Shown: positions 36,142-50,646 of the stretch, one piece after another
Numbering within the stretch: the stretch's first letter is position 1
How the letters are laid out: every line of letters begins with the position of its first letter
The notes under the pieces: generated by a model
Told to the model about the DNA's origin: nothing
What the model saw: the letters and a program-made list of their open reading frames with translations, nothing else
Database searches by the model: none
Source: Clusia tigrina
Lineage: Eukaryota; Arthropoda; Insecta; Diptera; Clusiidae
DNA: 64,000 nucleotides
Reading direction: 5' to 3'
NCBI GenBank assembly: GCA_920105625.2
Contig: OV050032.1
Location: 97,882,542-97,946,541, forward strand
Made by a program: the position numbers and the translations under genes

Positions 36142-39081
36142 TTGCAACATACAAATGCTTGTAACTTTTTACTGGAGCGTCATAAAACCTTGAAATTTTG
36201 TAACAATAAAGTACTCGAGCCTCTTGTCAATTTAAGCCATCGCTCAAAGCTATGCTACCCTTGAGTCCCAAATCAAACACTGATAAAACTTCAAACGCCC
36301 CTAACTTCTTTACGGTACGGCCTACACCTATCAAAGTTTGCAACATACAAATGCTTGTAACTTTTTACTGGAGCGTCATAAAACCTTGAAATTTTGTAAC
36401 AATAAAGTACCCAAGCCTCTTGTCAATTTAAGCCATCGCTCAAAACTATGCTACCCTAGAGTCCCAAATCAAACACTGATAAAACTTCAAACGCCCCTAA
36501 CTTCTATACGGTACGTCCTACACCTATCAAAGTTTGCAACATACAAATGCTTGTAACTTTTTACTGGAGCGTCATAAAACCTTGACATTTTGTGACAATG
36601 AAGTACCCGAGCCTCTTGTCAATTTAAGCTATCGCTCAAAACTATGCTACCCTAGAGTCCCAAATAAAACACTGATAAAACTTCAAACGCCCCGAACTTC
36701 TTTACGGTACGTCCTACACCTATCAAAGTTTGCAACATACAAATGTTTGTACCTTTTTACTGGAGCGCCATAAAACCTTGAAATTTTGTAACAATAATGT
36801 ACTCGAGCCTCTTGTCAATTTAAGCCATCGCTCAAAACTGTGCTACCCTAGAGTCCCAAATCAAACACTGATAAAACTTCAAACGCCCCTAACTTCTATA
36901 CGGTACGTCCTACACCTATCAAAGTTTGCAACATACAAATGCTTGTAACTTTTTACTGGAGCGTCATAAAACCTTGAAATTTTGTGACAATGAAGTACCC
37001 GCGCCTCTTGTCAATTTAAGCTATCGCTCAAAACTATGCTACCCTAGAGTCCCAAATCAAACACTGATAAAACTTCAAACGCCCCGAACTTCTTTACGGT
37101 ACGTCCTACACCTTTCAAAGTTTGCAACATACAAATGCTTGTCACTTTTTACTGGAGCGTCATAAAACCTTGAAATTTTGTAACAATGAAGTACCCGAGC
37201 CTCTTGTCAATTTAAGCCATCGCTCAAAGCTATGCTACCCTTGAGTCCCAAATCAAACACTGATAAAACTTCAAACGCTCCTAACTTTTTTACGGTACGT
37301 CCTACACCTATCAAAGTTTGCAACATACAAATGCTTGTAACTTTTTACTGGAGCTTCATAAAACCTTGACATTTTGTGACAATGAAGTACCCGAGCCTCT
37401 TGTCAATTTAAGCTATCGCTCAAAACTATGCTACCCTAGAGTCCCAAATCAAACACTGATAAAACTTCAAACGCCCCGAACTTCTTTACGGTACGTCCTA
37501 CACCTATCAAAGTTTGCAACATACAAATGTTTGTACCTTTTTACTGGAGCGTCATAAAACCTTGAAATTTTGTAACAATAATGTACTCGAGCCTCTTGTC
37601 AATTTAAGCCATCGCTCAAAACTGTGCTACCCTAGAGTCCCAAATCAAACACTGATAAAACTTCAAACGCTCCTAACTTCTTTACGGTACGTCCTACACC
37701 TATCAAAGTTTGCAACATACAAATGCTTCTAACTTTTTACTGGAGCGTCATAAAACCTTGAAATTTTGTAACAATGAAGTACCCGAGCCTCTTGTCAATT
37801 TAAGCCATCGCTCAAAACTATGCTACCCTAGAGACCCAAATCAAACACTGATAAAACTTCAAACGCCCCTAAGTTCTATACGGTATGTCCTACACCTATC
37901 AAAGTTTGCAACATACAAATGCTTGTAACTTTTTACTGGAGCGTCATAAAACCTTGAAATTTTGTAACAATGAAGTACCCGAGCCTCTTGTCAATTTAAG
38001 CTATCGCTCAAAACTATGCTACCCTAGAGTCCCAAATCAAACACTGATAAAACTTCAAACGCCCCGAAATTCTTTACGGTACGTCCTACACCCATCAAAG
38101 TTTGCAACATACAAATGCTTGTAACTTTTTACTGGAGCTTCATAAAACCTTGAAATTTTGTAACAATAAAGTACCCGAGCCTCTTGTCAATTTAAGCCAT
38201 CGCTCAAAACTATGCTACCCTAGAGTCCCAAATCAAACACTGATAAAGCTTGAAACGCCCCTAACTTCTATACGGTACGTCCTACACCTATCAAAGTTTG
38301 CAACATACAAATGCTTGTAACTTTTTACTGGAGCGTCATAAAACCTTGAAATTTTGTGACAATGAAGTACCCGAGCCTCTTGTCAATTTAAGCTATCGCT
38401 CAAAACTATACTACCCTAGAGTCCCAAATCAAACACTGATAAAACTTCAAACGCCCCGAACTTCTTTACGGTACGTCCTACACCTATCAAAGTTCGCAAC
38501 ATACAAATGTTTGTACCTTTTTACTGGAGCGTCATAAAACCTTGAACTTTTGTAACAATAATGTACTCGAGCCTCTTGTCAATTTAAGCCATCGCTCACA
38601 ACTGTGCTACCCTAGAGTCCCAAATCAAACACTGATAAAACTTCAAACGCCCCTAACTTCTATACGGTACGTCCTACACCTATCAAAGTTTGCAACATAC
38701 AAATGCTTGTAACTTTTTACTGGAGCGTCATAAAACCTTGAAATTTTGTGACAATGAAGTACCCGCGCCTCTTGTCAATTTAAGCTATCGCTCAAAACTA
38801 TGCTACCCTAGTGTCCCAAATCAAACACTGATAAAACTTCAAACGCCCCGAACTTCTTTACGGTACGTCCTACACCTATCAAAGTTTCCAACATACAAAT
38901 GCTTGTAACTTTTTACTGGAGCGTCATAAAACCTTGAAATTTTGTAACAATGAAGTATCCGAGCCTCTTGTCAATTTAAGCTATCGCTCAAAACTATGCT
39001 ACCCTAGAGTCCCAAATCAAGCACTTATAAAACTTCAAACGCCCCGAACTTCTTTACGGTACGTCCTACACCTATCAAAGG
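36142..39081 (+). repeat. 15-monomer HOR unit
   Basis: Order: N, C, D, E, A, M, D, E, P1, P2, C', a g61 monomer with CCCGAG (38298), E, A1, B. It fuses the N-C-D-E-A series to the M-D-E-P1-P2-C series. The N-to-C' part recurs from 48295 in the same order, at an offset of about 12.15 kb. Confidence 0.7.
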
Positions 39082-40454
39082 TTGCAACATACAAATGCTT
39101 GTAACTTTTTACTGGAGCGTCATAAAACCTTGAAATTTTGTAACAATAAAGTACTCGAGCCTCTTGTCAATTTAAGCCATCGCTCAAAGCTATGCTACCC
39201 TTGAGTCCCAAATCAAACACTGATAAAACTTCAAACGCCCCTAACTTCTTTACGGTACGGCCTACACCTATCAAAGTTTGCAACATACAAATGCTTGTAA
39301 CTTTTTACTGGAGCGTCATAAAACCTTGAAATTTTGTAACAATAAAGTACCCGAGCCTCTTGTCAATTTAAGCCATCGCTCAAAACTATGCTACCCTAGA
39401 TTCCCAAATCAAACACTGATAAAACTTCAAACGCCCCTAACTTCTATACGGTACGTCCTACACCTATCAAAGTTTGCAACATACAAATGCTTGTAACTTT
39501 TTACTGGAGCGTCATAAAACCTTGACATTTTGTGACAATGAAGTACCCGAGCCTCTTGTCAATTTAAGCTATCGCTCAAAACTATGCTACCCTAGAGTCC
39601 CAAATCAAACACTGATAAAACTTCAAACGCCCCGAACTTCTTTACGGTACGTCCTACACCTATCAAAGTTTGCAAACATACAAATGTTTGTACCTTTTTA
39701 CTGGAGCGTCATAAAACCTTGAAATTTTGTAACAATAATGTACTCGAGCCTCTTGTCAATTTAAGCCATCGCTGAAAACTGTGCTACCCTAGAGTCCCAA
39801 ATCAAACACTGATAAAACTTCAAACGCCCCTAACTTCTATACGGTACGTCCTACACCTATCAAAGTTTGCAACATACAAATGTTTGTACCTTTTTACTGG
39901 AGCGTCATAAAACCTTGAAATTTTGTAACAATAATGTACTCGAGCCTCTTGTCAATTTAAGCCATCGCTCACAACTGTGCTACCCTAGAGTCCCAAATCA
40001 AACACTGATAAAACTTCAAACGCCCCTAACTTCTATACGGTACGTCCTACACCTATCAAAGTTTGCAACATACAAATGCTTGTAACTTTTTACTGGAGCG
40101 TCATAAAACCTTGAAATTTTGTGACAATGAAGTACCCGCGCCTCTTGTCAATTTAAGCTATCGCTCAAAACTATGCTACCCTAGTGTCCCAAATCAAACA
40201 CTGATAAAACTTCAAACGCCCCGAACTTCTTTACGGTACGTCCTACACCTATCAAAGTTTCCAACATACAAATGCTTGTAACTTTTTACTGGAGCGTCAT
40301 AAAACCTTGAAATTTTGTAACAATGAAGTATCCGAGCCTCTTGTCAATTTAAGCTATCGCTCAAAACTATGCTACCCTAGAGTCCCAAATCAAGCACTTA
40401 TAAAACTTCAAACGCCCCGAACTTCTTTACGGTACGTCCTACACCTATCAAAGG
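39082..40454 (+). repeat. 7-monomer HOR unit N-C-D-E-E-A1-B with 1-bp insertion
   Basis: N, C, D, E (39670), E (39867), A1, B. An extra A in TTTGCAAACATAC near 39674 makes this the first 197-bp spacing. CTAGATTCCC near 39398 marks the C monomer. Both markers recur together at 41359 and 41635. Confidence 0.75.
39355..39882 (+). repeat. 10-monomer-offset duplication, copy 1
   Basis: Matches 41316-41843 at an offset of 1,961 bp. Both carry CTAGATTCCC and the extra A in GCAAACATAC. One difference was noticed (GCTGAAAAC near 39773). Confidence 0.75.
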
Positions 40455-43400
40455 TTGCAACATACAAATGCTTGTAACTTTTTACTGGAGCGTCATAAAA
40501 CCTTGAAATTTTGTAACAATGAAGTACCCGAGCCTCTTGTCAATTTAAGCTATCGCTCAAAACTATGCTACCCTAGAGTCCCAAATCAAACACTGATAAA
40601 ACTTCAAACGCCCCGAACTTCTTTACGGTACTTTCTACACCCATCAAAGTTTGCAACATACAAATGCTTGTAACTTTTTACTGGAGCGTCATAAAACCTT
40701 GAAATTTTGTAACAATAAAGTACCCGAGCCTCTTGTCAATTTAAGCCATCGCTCAAAACTATGCTACCCTAGAGTCCCAAATCAAACACTGATAAAACTT
40801 CAAACGCCCCTAACTTCTATACGGTACGTCCTACACCTATCAAAGTTTGCAACATACAAATGCTTGTAACTTTTTACTGGAGCGTCATAAAACCTTGAAA
40901 TTTTGTAACAATAATGTACTCGAGCCTCTTGTCAATTTAAGCCATCGCTCACAACTGTGCTACCCTAGAGTCCCAAATCAAACACTGATAAAACTTCAAA
41001 CGCCCCTAACTTCTATACGGTACGTCCTACACCTATCAAAGTTTGCAACATACAAATGCTTGTAACTTTTTACTGGAGCGTCATAAAACCTTGAAATTTT
41101 GTGACAATGAAGTACCCGAGCCTCTTGTCAATTTAAGCTATCGCTCAAAACTATGCTACCCTAGAGTCCCAAATCAAGCACTTATAAAACTTCAAACGCC
41201 CCGAACTTCTTTACGGTACGTCCTACACCTATCAAAGGTTGCAACATACAAATGCTTGTAACTTTTTACTGGAGCGTCATAAAACCTTGAAATTTTGTAA
41301 CAATAAAGTACTCGAGCCTCTTGTCAATTTAAGCCATCGCTCAAAACTATGCTACCCTAGATTCCCAAATCAAACACTGATAAAACTTCAAACGCCCCTA
41401 ACTTCTATACGGTACGTCCTACACCTATCAAAGTTTGCAACATACAAATGCTTGTAACTTTTTACTGGAGCGTCATAAAACCTTGACATTTTGTGACAAT
41501 GAAGTACCCGAGCCTCTTGTCAATTTAAGCTATCGCTCAAAACTATGCTACCCTAGAGTCCCAAATCAAACACTGATAAAACTTCAAACGCCCCGAACTT
41601 CTTTACGGTACGTCCTACACCTATCAAAGTTTGCAAACATACAAATGTTTGTACCTTTTTACTGGAGCGTCATAAAACCTTGAAATTTTGTAACAATAAT
41701 GTACTCGAGCCTCTTGTCAATTTAAGCCATCGCTCAAAACTGTGCTACCCTAGAGTCCCAAATCAAACACTGATAAAACTTCAAACGCCCCTAACTTCTA
41801 TACGGTACGTCCTACACCTATCAAAGTTTGCAACATACAAATGCTTGTAACTTTTTACTGGAGCGTCATAAAACCTTGAAATTTTGTGACAATGAAGTAC
41901 CCGCGCCTCTTGTCAATTTAAGCTATCGCTCAAAACTATGCTACCCTAGAGTCCCAAATCAAGCACTTATAAAACTTCAAACGCCCCGAACTTCTTTACG
42001 GTACGTCCTACACCTATCAAAGGTTGCAACATACAAATGCTTGTAACTTTTTACTGGAGCGTCATAAAACCTTGAAATTTTGTAACAATAAAGTACCCGA
42101 GTCTCTTGTCAATTTAAGCCATCGCTCAAAACTATGCTACCCTAGAGTCCCAAATCAAACACTGATAAAACTTCAAACGCCCCTAACTTCTATACGGTAC
42201 GTCCTACACCTATCAAAGTTTGCAACATACAAATGCTTGTAACTTTTTACTGGAGCGTCATAAAACCTTGACATTTTGTGACAATGAAGTACCCGAGCCT
42301 CTTGTCAATTTAAGCTATCGCTCAAAACTATGCTACCCTAGAGTCCCAAATCAAGCACTTATAAAACTTCAAACGCCCCGAACTTCTTTACGGTACGTCC
42401 TACACCTATCAAAGGTTGCAACATACAAATGCTTGTAACTTTTTACTGGAGCGTCATAAAACCTTGAAATTTTGTAACAATAAAGTACTCGAGCCTCTTG
42501 TCAATTTAAGCCATCGCTCAAAGCTATGCTACCCTTGAGTCCCAAATCAAACACTGATAAAACTTCAAACGCCCCTAACTTCTATACGGTACGTCCTACA
42601 CCTATCAAAGTTTGCAACATACAAATGCTTGTAACTTTTTACTGGAGCGTCATAAAACCTTGAAATTTTGTGACAATGAAGTACCCGCGCCTCTTGTCAA
42701 TTTAAGCTATCGCTCAAAACTATGCTACCCTAGAGTCCCAAATCAAACACTGATAAAACTTCAAACGCCCCGAACTTCTTTACGGTACGTCCTACACCTA
42801 TCAAAGTTTGCAACATACAAATGTTTGTACCTTTTTACTGGAGCGTCATAAAACCTTGAAATTTTGTAACAATAATGTACTCGAGCCTCTTGTCAATTTA
42901 AGCCATCGCTCACAACTGTGCTACCCTAGAGTCCTAAATCAAACTCTGATAAAACTTCAAACGCCCCTAACTTCTATACGGTACGTCCTACACCTATCAA
43001 AGTTTGCAACATACAAATGCTTGTAACTTTTTACTGGAGCGTCATAAAACCTTGAAATTTTGTGACAATGAAGTACCCGCGCCTCTTGTCAATTTAAGCT
43101 ATCGCTCAAAACTATGCTACCCTAGTGTCCCAAATCAAACACTGATAAAACTTCAAACGCCCCGAACTTCTTTACGGTACGTCCTACACCTATCAAAGTT
43201 TCCAACATACAAATGCTTGTAACTTTTTACTGGAGCGTCATAAAACCTTGAAATTTTGAAACAATAAAGTACTCGAGCCTCTTGTCAATTTAAGCCATCG
43301 CTCAAAGCTATGCTACCCTTGAGTCCCAAATCAAACACTGATAAAACTTCAAACGCCCCTAACTTCTTTACGGTACGGCCTACACCTATCAAAGTTTGCA

Positions 43401-43787
43401 ACATACAAATGCTTGTAACTTTTTACTGGAGCGTCATAAAACCTTGAAATTTTGTAACAATAAAGTACCCGAGCCTCTTGTCAATTTAAGCCATCGCTCA
43501 AAACTATGCTACCCTAGAGTCCCAAATCAAACACTGATAAAACTTCAAACGCCCCTAACTTCTATACGGTACGTCCTACACCTATCAAAGTTTGCAACAT
43601 ACAAATGCTTGTAACTTTTTACTGGAGCGTCATAAAACCTTGACATTTTGTGACAATGAAGTACCCGAGCCTCTTGTCAATTTAAGCTATCGCACAAAAC
43701 TATGCTACCCTAGAGTCCCAAATAAAACACAGATAAAACTTCAAACGCCCCGAACTTCTTTACGGTACGTGATACACCTATCAAAGT
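40455..43787 (+). repeat. 17 reshuffled monomers
   Basis: Order read as P2, C, E, A/B-like, N/C hybrid, D, E (+1), A/B, C, D/B, N, A, E, A1, N, C, D. No clean repeat period longer than one monomer holds across it. E monomers here share GCTCACAACTGTG. Confidence 0.55.
41316..41843 (+). repeat. 10-monomer-offset duplication, copy 2
   Basis: Second copy of 39355-39882, including the extra A near 41635. Confidence 0.75.
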
Positions 43788-45551
43788 TTGCAACATACAA
43801 ATGCTTGTAACTTTTTACTGGAGCGTCATAAAACCTTGAAATTGTGTAACAATGAAGTACCCGAGCCTCTTGTCAATTTAAGCCATCGCTCAAAGCTATG
43901 CTACCCTTGAGTCCCAAATCAAACACTGATAAAACTTCAAACGCTCCTAGCTTCTTTACGGTACGTCCTACACCTATCAAAGTTTGCAACATACAAATGC
44001 TTGTAACTTTTTACTGGAGCGTCATAAAACCTTGACATTTTGTGACAATGAAGTACCCGAGCCTCTTGTCAATTTAAGCTATCGCTCAAAACTATGCTAC
44101 CCTAGAGTCCCAAATCAAACACTGATAAAACTTCAAACGCCCCGAACTTCTTTACGGTACGTCCTACACCTATCAAAGTTTGCAACATACAAATGTTTGT
44201 ACCTTTTTACTGGAGCGTCATAAAACCTTGAAATTTTGTAACAATAATGTACTCGAGCCTCTTGTCAATTTAAGCCATCGCTCAAAACTGTGCTTCCCTA
44301 GAGTCCCAAATCAAACACTGATAAAACTTCAAACGCTCCTAACTTCTTTACGGTACGTCCTACACCTATCAAAGTTTGCAACATACAAATGCTTGTATCT
44401 TTTTACTGGAGCGTCATAAAACCTTGAAATTTTGTAACAATGAAGTACCCGAGCCTCTTGTCAATTTAAGCTATCGCTCAAAACTATGCTACCCTAGAGT
44501 CCCAAATCAAACACTGATAAAACTTCAAACGCCCCGAACTTCTTTACGGTACGTCCTACACCCATCAAAGTTTGCAACATACATATGCTTGTAACTTTTT
44601 ACTGGAGCGTCATAAAACCTTGAAATTTTGTAACAATAAAGTACCCGAGCCTCTTGTCAATTTAAGCCATCGCTCAAAACTATGCTACCCTAGAGTCCCA
44701 AATCAAACACTGATAAAGCTTGAAACGCCCCTAACTTCTATACGGTACGTCCTACACCTATCAAAGTTTGCAACATACAAATGCTTGTAACTTTTTACTG
44801 GAGCGTCATAAAACCTTGAAATTTTGTGACAATGAAGTACCCGAGCCTCTTGTCAATTTAAGCTATCGCTCAAAACTATGCTACCCTAGAGTCCCAAATC
44901 AAACACTGATAAAACTTCAAACGCCCCGAACTTCTTTACGGTACGTCCTACACCTATCAAAGTTTGCAACATACAAATGTTTGTACCTTTTTACTGAAGC
45001 GTCATAAAACCTTGAAATTTTGTAACAATAATGTACTCGAGCCTCTTGTCAATTTAAGCCATCGCTCACAACTGTGCTACCCTAGAGTCCCAAATCAAAC
45101 ACTGATAAAACTTCAAACGCCCCTAACTTCTATACGGTACGACCTACACCTATCAAAGTTTGCAACATACAAATGCTTGTAACTTTTTACTGGAGCGTCA
45201 TAAAACCTTGAAATTTTGTGACAATGAAGTACCCGCGCCTCTTGTCAATTTAAGCTATCGCTCAAAACTATGCTACCCTAGTGTCCCAAATCAAACACTG
45301 ATAAAACTTCAAACGCCCCGAACTTCTTTACGGTACGTCCTACACCTATCAAAGTTTCCAACATACAAATGCTTGTAACTTTTTACTGGAGCGTCATAAA
45401 ACCTTGAAATTTTGTAACAATGAAGTATCCGAGCCTCTTGTCAATTTAAGCTATCGCTCAAAACTATGCTACCCTAGAGTCCCAAATCAAGCACTTATAA
45501 AACTTCAAACGCCCCGAACTTCTTTACGGTACGTCCTACACCTATCAAAGG
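43788..45551 (+). repeat. 9-monomer unit M-D-E-P2-C'-x-E-A1-B
   Basis: Same order as 37122-39081 but without P1, where x is the g61, CCCGAG monomer. M has ACGCTCCTAGC and AATTGTGTAAC. The E/P2 join at 44376 has private CTTGTATC, and the P2 monomer runs into ACATATGC. Confidence 0.65.
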
Positions 45552-46531
45552 TTGCAACATACAAATGCTTGTAACTTTTTACTGGAGCGTCATAAAACCT
45601 TGAAATTTTGTAACAATAAAGTACTCGAGCCTCTTGTCAATTTAAGCCATCGCTCAAAGCTATGCTACCCTTGAGTCCCAAATTAAACACTGATAAAACT
45701 TCAAACGCCCCTAACTTCTTTACGGTACGGCCTACACCTATCAAAGTTTGCAACATACAAATGCTTGTAACTTTTTACTGGAGCGTCATAAAACCTTGAA
45801 ATTTTGTAACAATAAAGTAGCCGAGCCTCTTGTCAATTTAAGCCATCGCTCAAAACTATGCTACCCTAGAGTCCCAAATCAAACACTGATAAAACTTCAA
45901 ACGCCCCTAACTTCTATACGGTACGTCCTACACCTATCAAAGTTTGCAACATACAAATGCTTGTAACTTTTTACTGGAGCGTCATAAAACCTTGACATTT
46001 TGTGACAATGAAGTACCCGAGCCTCTTGTCAATTTAAGCTATCGCTCAAAACTATGCTACCCTAGAGTCCCAAATCAAACACTGATAAAACTTCAAACGC
46101 CCCGAACTTCTTTACGGTACGTCCTACACCTATCAAAGTTTGCAACATACAAATGTTTGTACCTTTTTACTGGAGCGTCATAAAACCTTGAAATTTTGTA
46201 ACAATAATGTACTCGAGCCTCTTGTCAATTTAAGCCATCGCTCAAAACTGTGCTACCCTAGAGTCCCAAATCAAATACTGATAAAACTTCAAACGCCCCT
46301 AACTTCTATACGGTACGTCCTACACCTATCAAAGTTTGCAACATACAAATGCTTGTAACTTTTTACTGGAGCGTCATAAAACCTTGAAATTTTGTGACAA
46401 TGAAGTACCCGCGCCTCTTGTCAATTTAAGCTATCGCTCAAAACTATGCTACCCTAGAGTCCCAAATCAAGCACTTATAAAACTTCAAACGCCCCGAACT
46501 TCTTTACGGTACGTCCTACACCTATCAAAGG
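45552..46531 (+). repeat. 5-monomer HOR unit N-C-D-E-A/B
   Basis: N 45552, C 45748, D 45944, E 46140, A/B 46336. Same order and hybrid fifth monomer as 35162-36141. With the preceding A1 (45160) and B (45356) it repeats the seven-monomer series seen at 34770-36141. Confidence 0.8.
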
Positions 46532-48294
46532 TTGCAACATACAAATGCTTGTAACTTTTTACTGGAGCGTCATAAAACCTTGAAATTTTGTAACAATAAA
46601 GTACTCGAGCCTCTTGTCAATTTAAGCCATCGCTCAAAGCTATGCTACCCTTGAGTCCCAAATCAAACACTGATAAAACTTCAAACGCCCCTAACTTCTT
46701 TACGGTACGGCCTACACCTATCAAAGTTTGCAACATACAAATGCTTGTAACTTTTTACTGGAGCGTCATAAAACCTTGAAATTTTGTAACAATAAAGTAC
46801 CCGAGCCTCTTGTCAATTTAAGCCATCGCTCCAAACTATGCTACCCTAGAGTCCCAAATCAAACACTGATAGAACTTCAAATGCCCCTAACTTCTATACG
46901 GTACGTCCTACACCTATCAAAGTTTGCAACATACAAATGCTTGTAACTTTTTACTGGAGCGTCATAAAACCGTGACATTTTGTGACAATGAAGTACCCGC
47001 GCCTCTTGTCAATTTAAGCTATCGCTCAAAACTATGCTACCCTAGAGTCCCAAATCAAGCACTTATAAAACTTCAAACGCCCGAACTTCTTTACGGTACG
47101 TCCTACACCTATCAAAGGTTGCAACATACAAATGCTTGTAACTTTTTACTGGAGCGTCATAAAATCTTGAAATTTTGTAACAATAAAGTACTCGAGCCTC
47201 TTGTCAATTTAAGCCATCGCTCAAAGCTATGCTACCCTTGAGTCCCAAATCAAACACTGATAAAACTTCAAACGCCCCTAACTTCTATACGGTACGTCCT
47301 ACACCTATCAAAGTTTGCAACATACAAATGCTTGTAACTTTTTACTGGAGCGTCATAAAACCTTGAAATTTTGTGACAATGAAGTACCCGCGCCTCTTGT
47401 CAATTTAAGCTATCGCTCAAAACTATGCTACCCTAGAGTCCCAAATCAAACACTGATAAAACTTCAAACGCCCCTAACTTCTATACGGTACGTCCTACAC
47501 CTATCAAAGTTTGCAACATACAAATGCTTGTAACTTTTTACTGGAGCGTCATAAAACCTTGACATTTTGTGACAATGAAGTACCCGAGCCTCTTGTCAAT
47601 TTAAGCTATCGCTAAAAACTATGCTACCCTAGAGTCCCAAATCAAACACTGATAAAACTTCAAACGCCCCGAACTTCTTTACGGTACGTCCTACACCTAT
47701 CAAAGTTTGCAACATATAAATGTTTGTACCTTTTTACTGGAGCGTCATAAAACCTTGAAATTTTGTAACAATAATGTACTCGAGCCTCTTGTCAATTTAA
47801 GCCATCGCTCACAACTGTGCTACCCTAGTGTCCCAAATCAAACACTGATAAAACTTCAAACGCCCCTAACTTCTATACGGTACGTCCTACACCTATCAAA
47901 GTTTGCAACATACAAATGCTTGTAACTTTTTACTGGAGCGTCATAAAACCTTGAAATTTTGTGACAATGAAGTACCCGCGCCTCTTGTCAATTTAAGCTA
48001 TCGCTCAAAACTATGCTACCCTAGTGTCCCAAATCAAACACCGATAAAACTTCAAACGCCCCGAACTTCTTTACGGTACGTCCTACACCTATCAAAGTTT
48101 CCAACATACAAATACTTGTAACTTTTTACTGGAGCGTCATAAAACCTTGAAATTTTGTAACAATGAAGTATCCGAGCCTCTTGTCAATTTAAGCTATCGC
48201 TCAAAACTATGCTACCCTAGAGTCCCAAATCAAGCACTTATAAAACTTCAAACGCCCCGAACTTCTTTACGGTACGTCCTACACCTATCAAAGG
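46532..48294 (+). repeat. Rearranged unit with 1-bp deletion
   Basis: N, C, a D/A/B hybrid (46924), N-like, A, D, E, A1, B. In 46924 the run GCCCCGAAC is GCCCGAAC, one base short near 47081. The hybrid combines GACATTTT (D), CCGCGCC (A) and AAGCACTTATA (B) in one monomer, so at least two exchanges are needed. Confidence 0.65.
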
Positions 48295-49274
48295 TTGCAA
48301 CATACAAATGCTTGTAACTTTTTACTGGAGCGTGATAAAACCTTGAAATTTTGTAACAATAAAGTACTCGAGCCTCTTGTCAATGTAAGCCATCGCTCAA
48401 AGCTATGCTACCCTTGAGTCCCAAATCAAACACTGATAAAACTTCAAACGCCCCTAACTTCTTTACGGTACGGCCTACACCTATCAAAGTTTGCAACATA
48501 CAAATGCTTGTAACTTTTTACTGGAGCGTCATAAAACCTTGAAATTTTGTAACAATAAAGTACCCGAGCCTCTTGTCAATTTAAGCCATCGCTCAAAACT
48601 ATGCTACCCTAGAGTCCCAAATCAAACACTGATAAAACTTCAAACGCCCCTAACTTCTATACGGTACGTCCTACACCTATCAAAGTTTGCAACATACAAA
48701 TGCTTGTAACTTTTTACTGGAGCGTCATAAAACCTTGACATTTTGTGACAATGAAGTACCCGAGCCTCTTGTCAATTTAAGCTATCGCTCAAAACTATGC
48801 TACCCTAGAGTCCCAAATCAAACACTGATAAAACTTCAAACGCCCCGAACTTCTTTACGGTACGTCCTACACCTATCAAAGTTTGCAACATACAAATGTT
48901 TGTAACTTTTTACTGGAGCGTCATAAAACCTTGAAATTTTGTAACAATAATGTACTCGAGCCTCTTGTCAATTTAAGCCATCGCTCAAAACTGTGCTACC
49001 CTAGAGTCCCAAATCAAACACTGATAAAACTTCAAACGCCCCTAACTTCTATACGGTACGTCCTACACCTATCAAAGTTTGCAACATACAAATGCTTGTA
49101 ACTTTTTACTGGAGCGTCATAAAACCTTGAAATTTTGTGACAATGAAGTACCCGCGCCTCTTGTCAATTTAAGCTATCGCTCAAAACTATGCTACCCTAG
49201 AGTCCCAAATCAAACACTGATAAAACTTCAAACGCCCCGAACTTCTTTACGGTACGTCCTACACCTATCAAAGT

Positions 49275-50646
49275 TTGCAACATACAAATGTTTGTACCTT
49301 TTTACTGGAGCGTCATAAAACCTTGAAATTTTGTAACAATGAAGTACCTGAGCCTCTTGTCAATTTAAGCCATCGCTCAAAGCTATGCTACCCTTGAGTC
49401 CCAAATCAAACACTGATAAAACTTCAAACGCTCCTAACTTCTTTACGGTACGTCCTACACCTATCAAAGTTTGCAACATACAAATGCTTGTAACTTTTTA
49501 CTGGAGCGTCATAAAACCTTGACATTTTGTGACAATGAAGTACCCGAGCCTCTTGTCAATTTAAGCTATCGCTCAAAACTATGCTACCCTAGAGTCCCAA
49601 ATCAAACACTGATAAAACTTCAAACGCCCCGAACTTCTTTACGGTACGTCCTACACCTATCAAAGTTTGCAACATACAAATGTTTGTACCTTTTTACTGG
49701 AGCGTCATAAAACCTTGAAATTTTGTAACAATAATGTACTCGAGCCTCTTGTCAATTTAAGCCATCGCTCAAAACTGTGCTACCCTAGAGTCCCAAATCA
49801 AACACTGATAAAACTTCAAACGCTCCTAACTTCTTTACGGTACGTCCTACACCTATCAAAGTTTGCAACATACAAATGCTTGTAACTTTTTACTGGAGCG
49901 TCATAAAACCTTGAAATTTTGTAACAATGAAGTACCCGAGCCTCTTGTCAATTTAAGCCATCGCTCAAAACTATGCTACCCTAGAGACCCAAATCAAACA
50001 CTGATAAAACTTCAAACGCCCCTAAGTTCTATACGGTATGTCCTACACCTATCAAAGTTTGCAACATACAAATGCTTGTAACTTTTTACTGGAGCGTCAT
50101 AAAACCTTGAAATTTTGTAACAATGAAGTACCCGAGCCTCTTGTCAATTTAAGCTATCGCTCAAAACTATGCTACCCTAGAGTCCCAAATCAAACACTGA
50201 TAAAACTTCAAACGCCCCGAACTTCTTTACGGTACGTCCTACACCCATCAAAGTTTGCAACATACAAATGCTTGTAACTTTTTACTGGAGCCTCATAAAA
50301 CCTTGAAATTTTGTAACAATAAAGTACCCGAGCCTCTTGTCAATTTAAGCCATCGCTCAAAACTATGCTACCCTAGAGTCCCAAATCAAACACTGATAAA
50401 ACTTGAAACGCCCCTAACTTCTATACGGTACGTCCTACACCTATCAAAGTTTGCAACATACAAATGATTGTAACTTTTTACTGGAGCGTCATAAAACCTT
50501 GAAATTTTGTGACAATGAAGTACCCGCGCCTCTTGTCAATTTAAGCTATCGCTCAAAACTATGCTACCCTAGAGTCCCAAATCAAACACTGATAAAACTT
50601 CAAACGCCCCGAACTTCTTTACGGTACGTCCTACACCTATCAAAGT
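49275..50646 (+). repeat. 7-monomer HOR unit M-D-E-P1-P2-C'-A
   Basis: M 49275, D 49471, E 49667, P1 49863, P2 50059, C' 50255, A 50451: 1,372 bp. It repeats directly at 50647. A closely related series is at 37122-38493. Confidence 0.8.
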
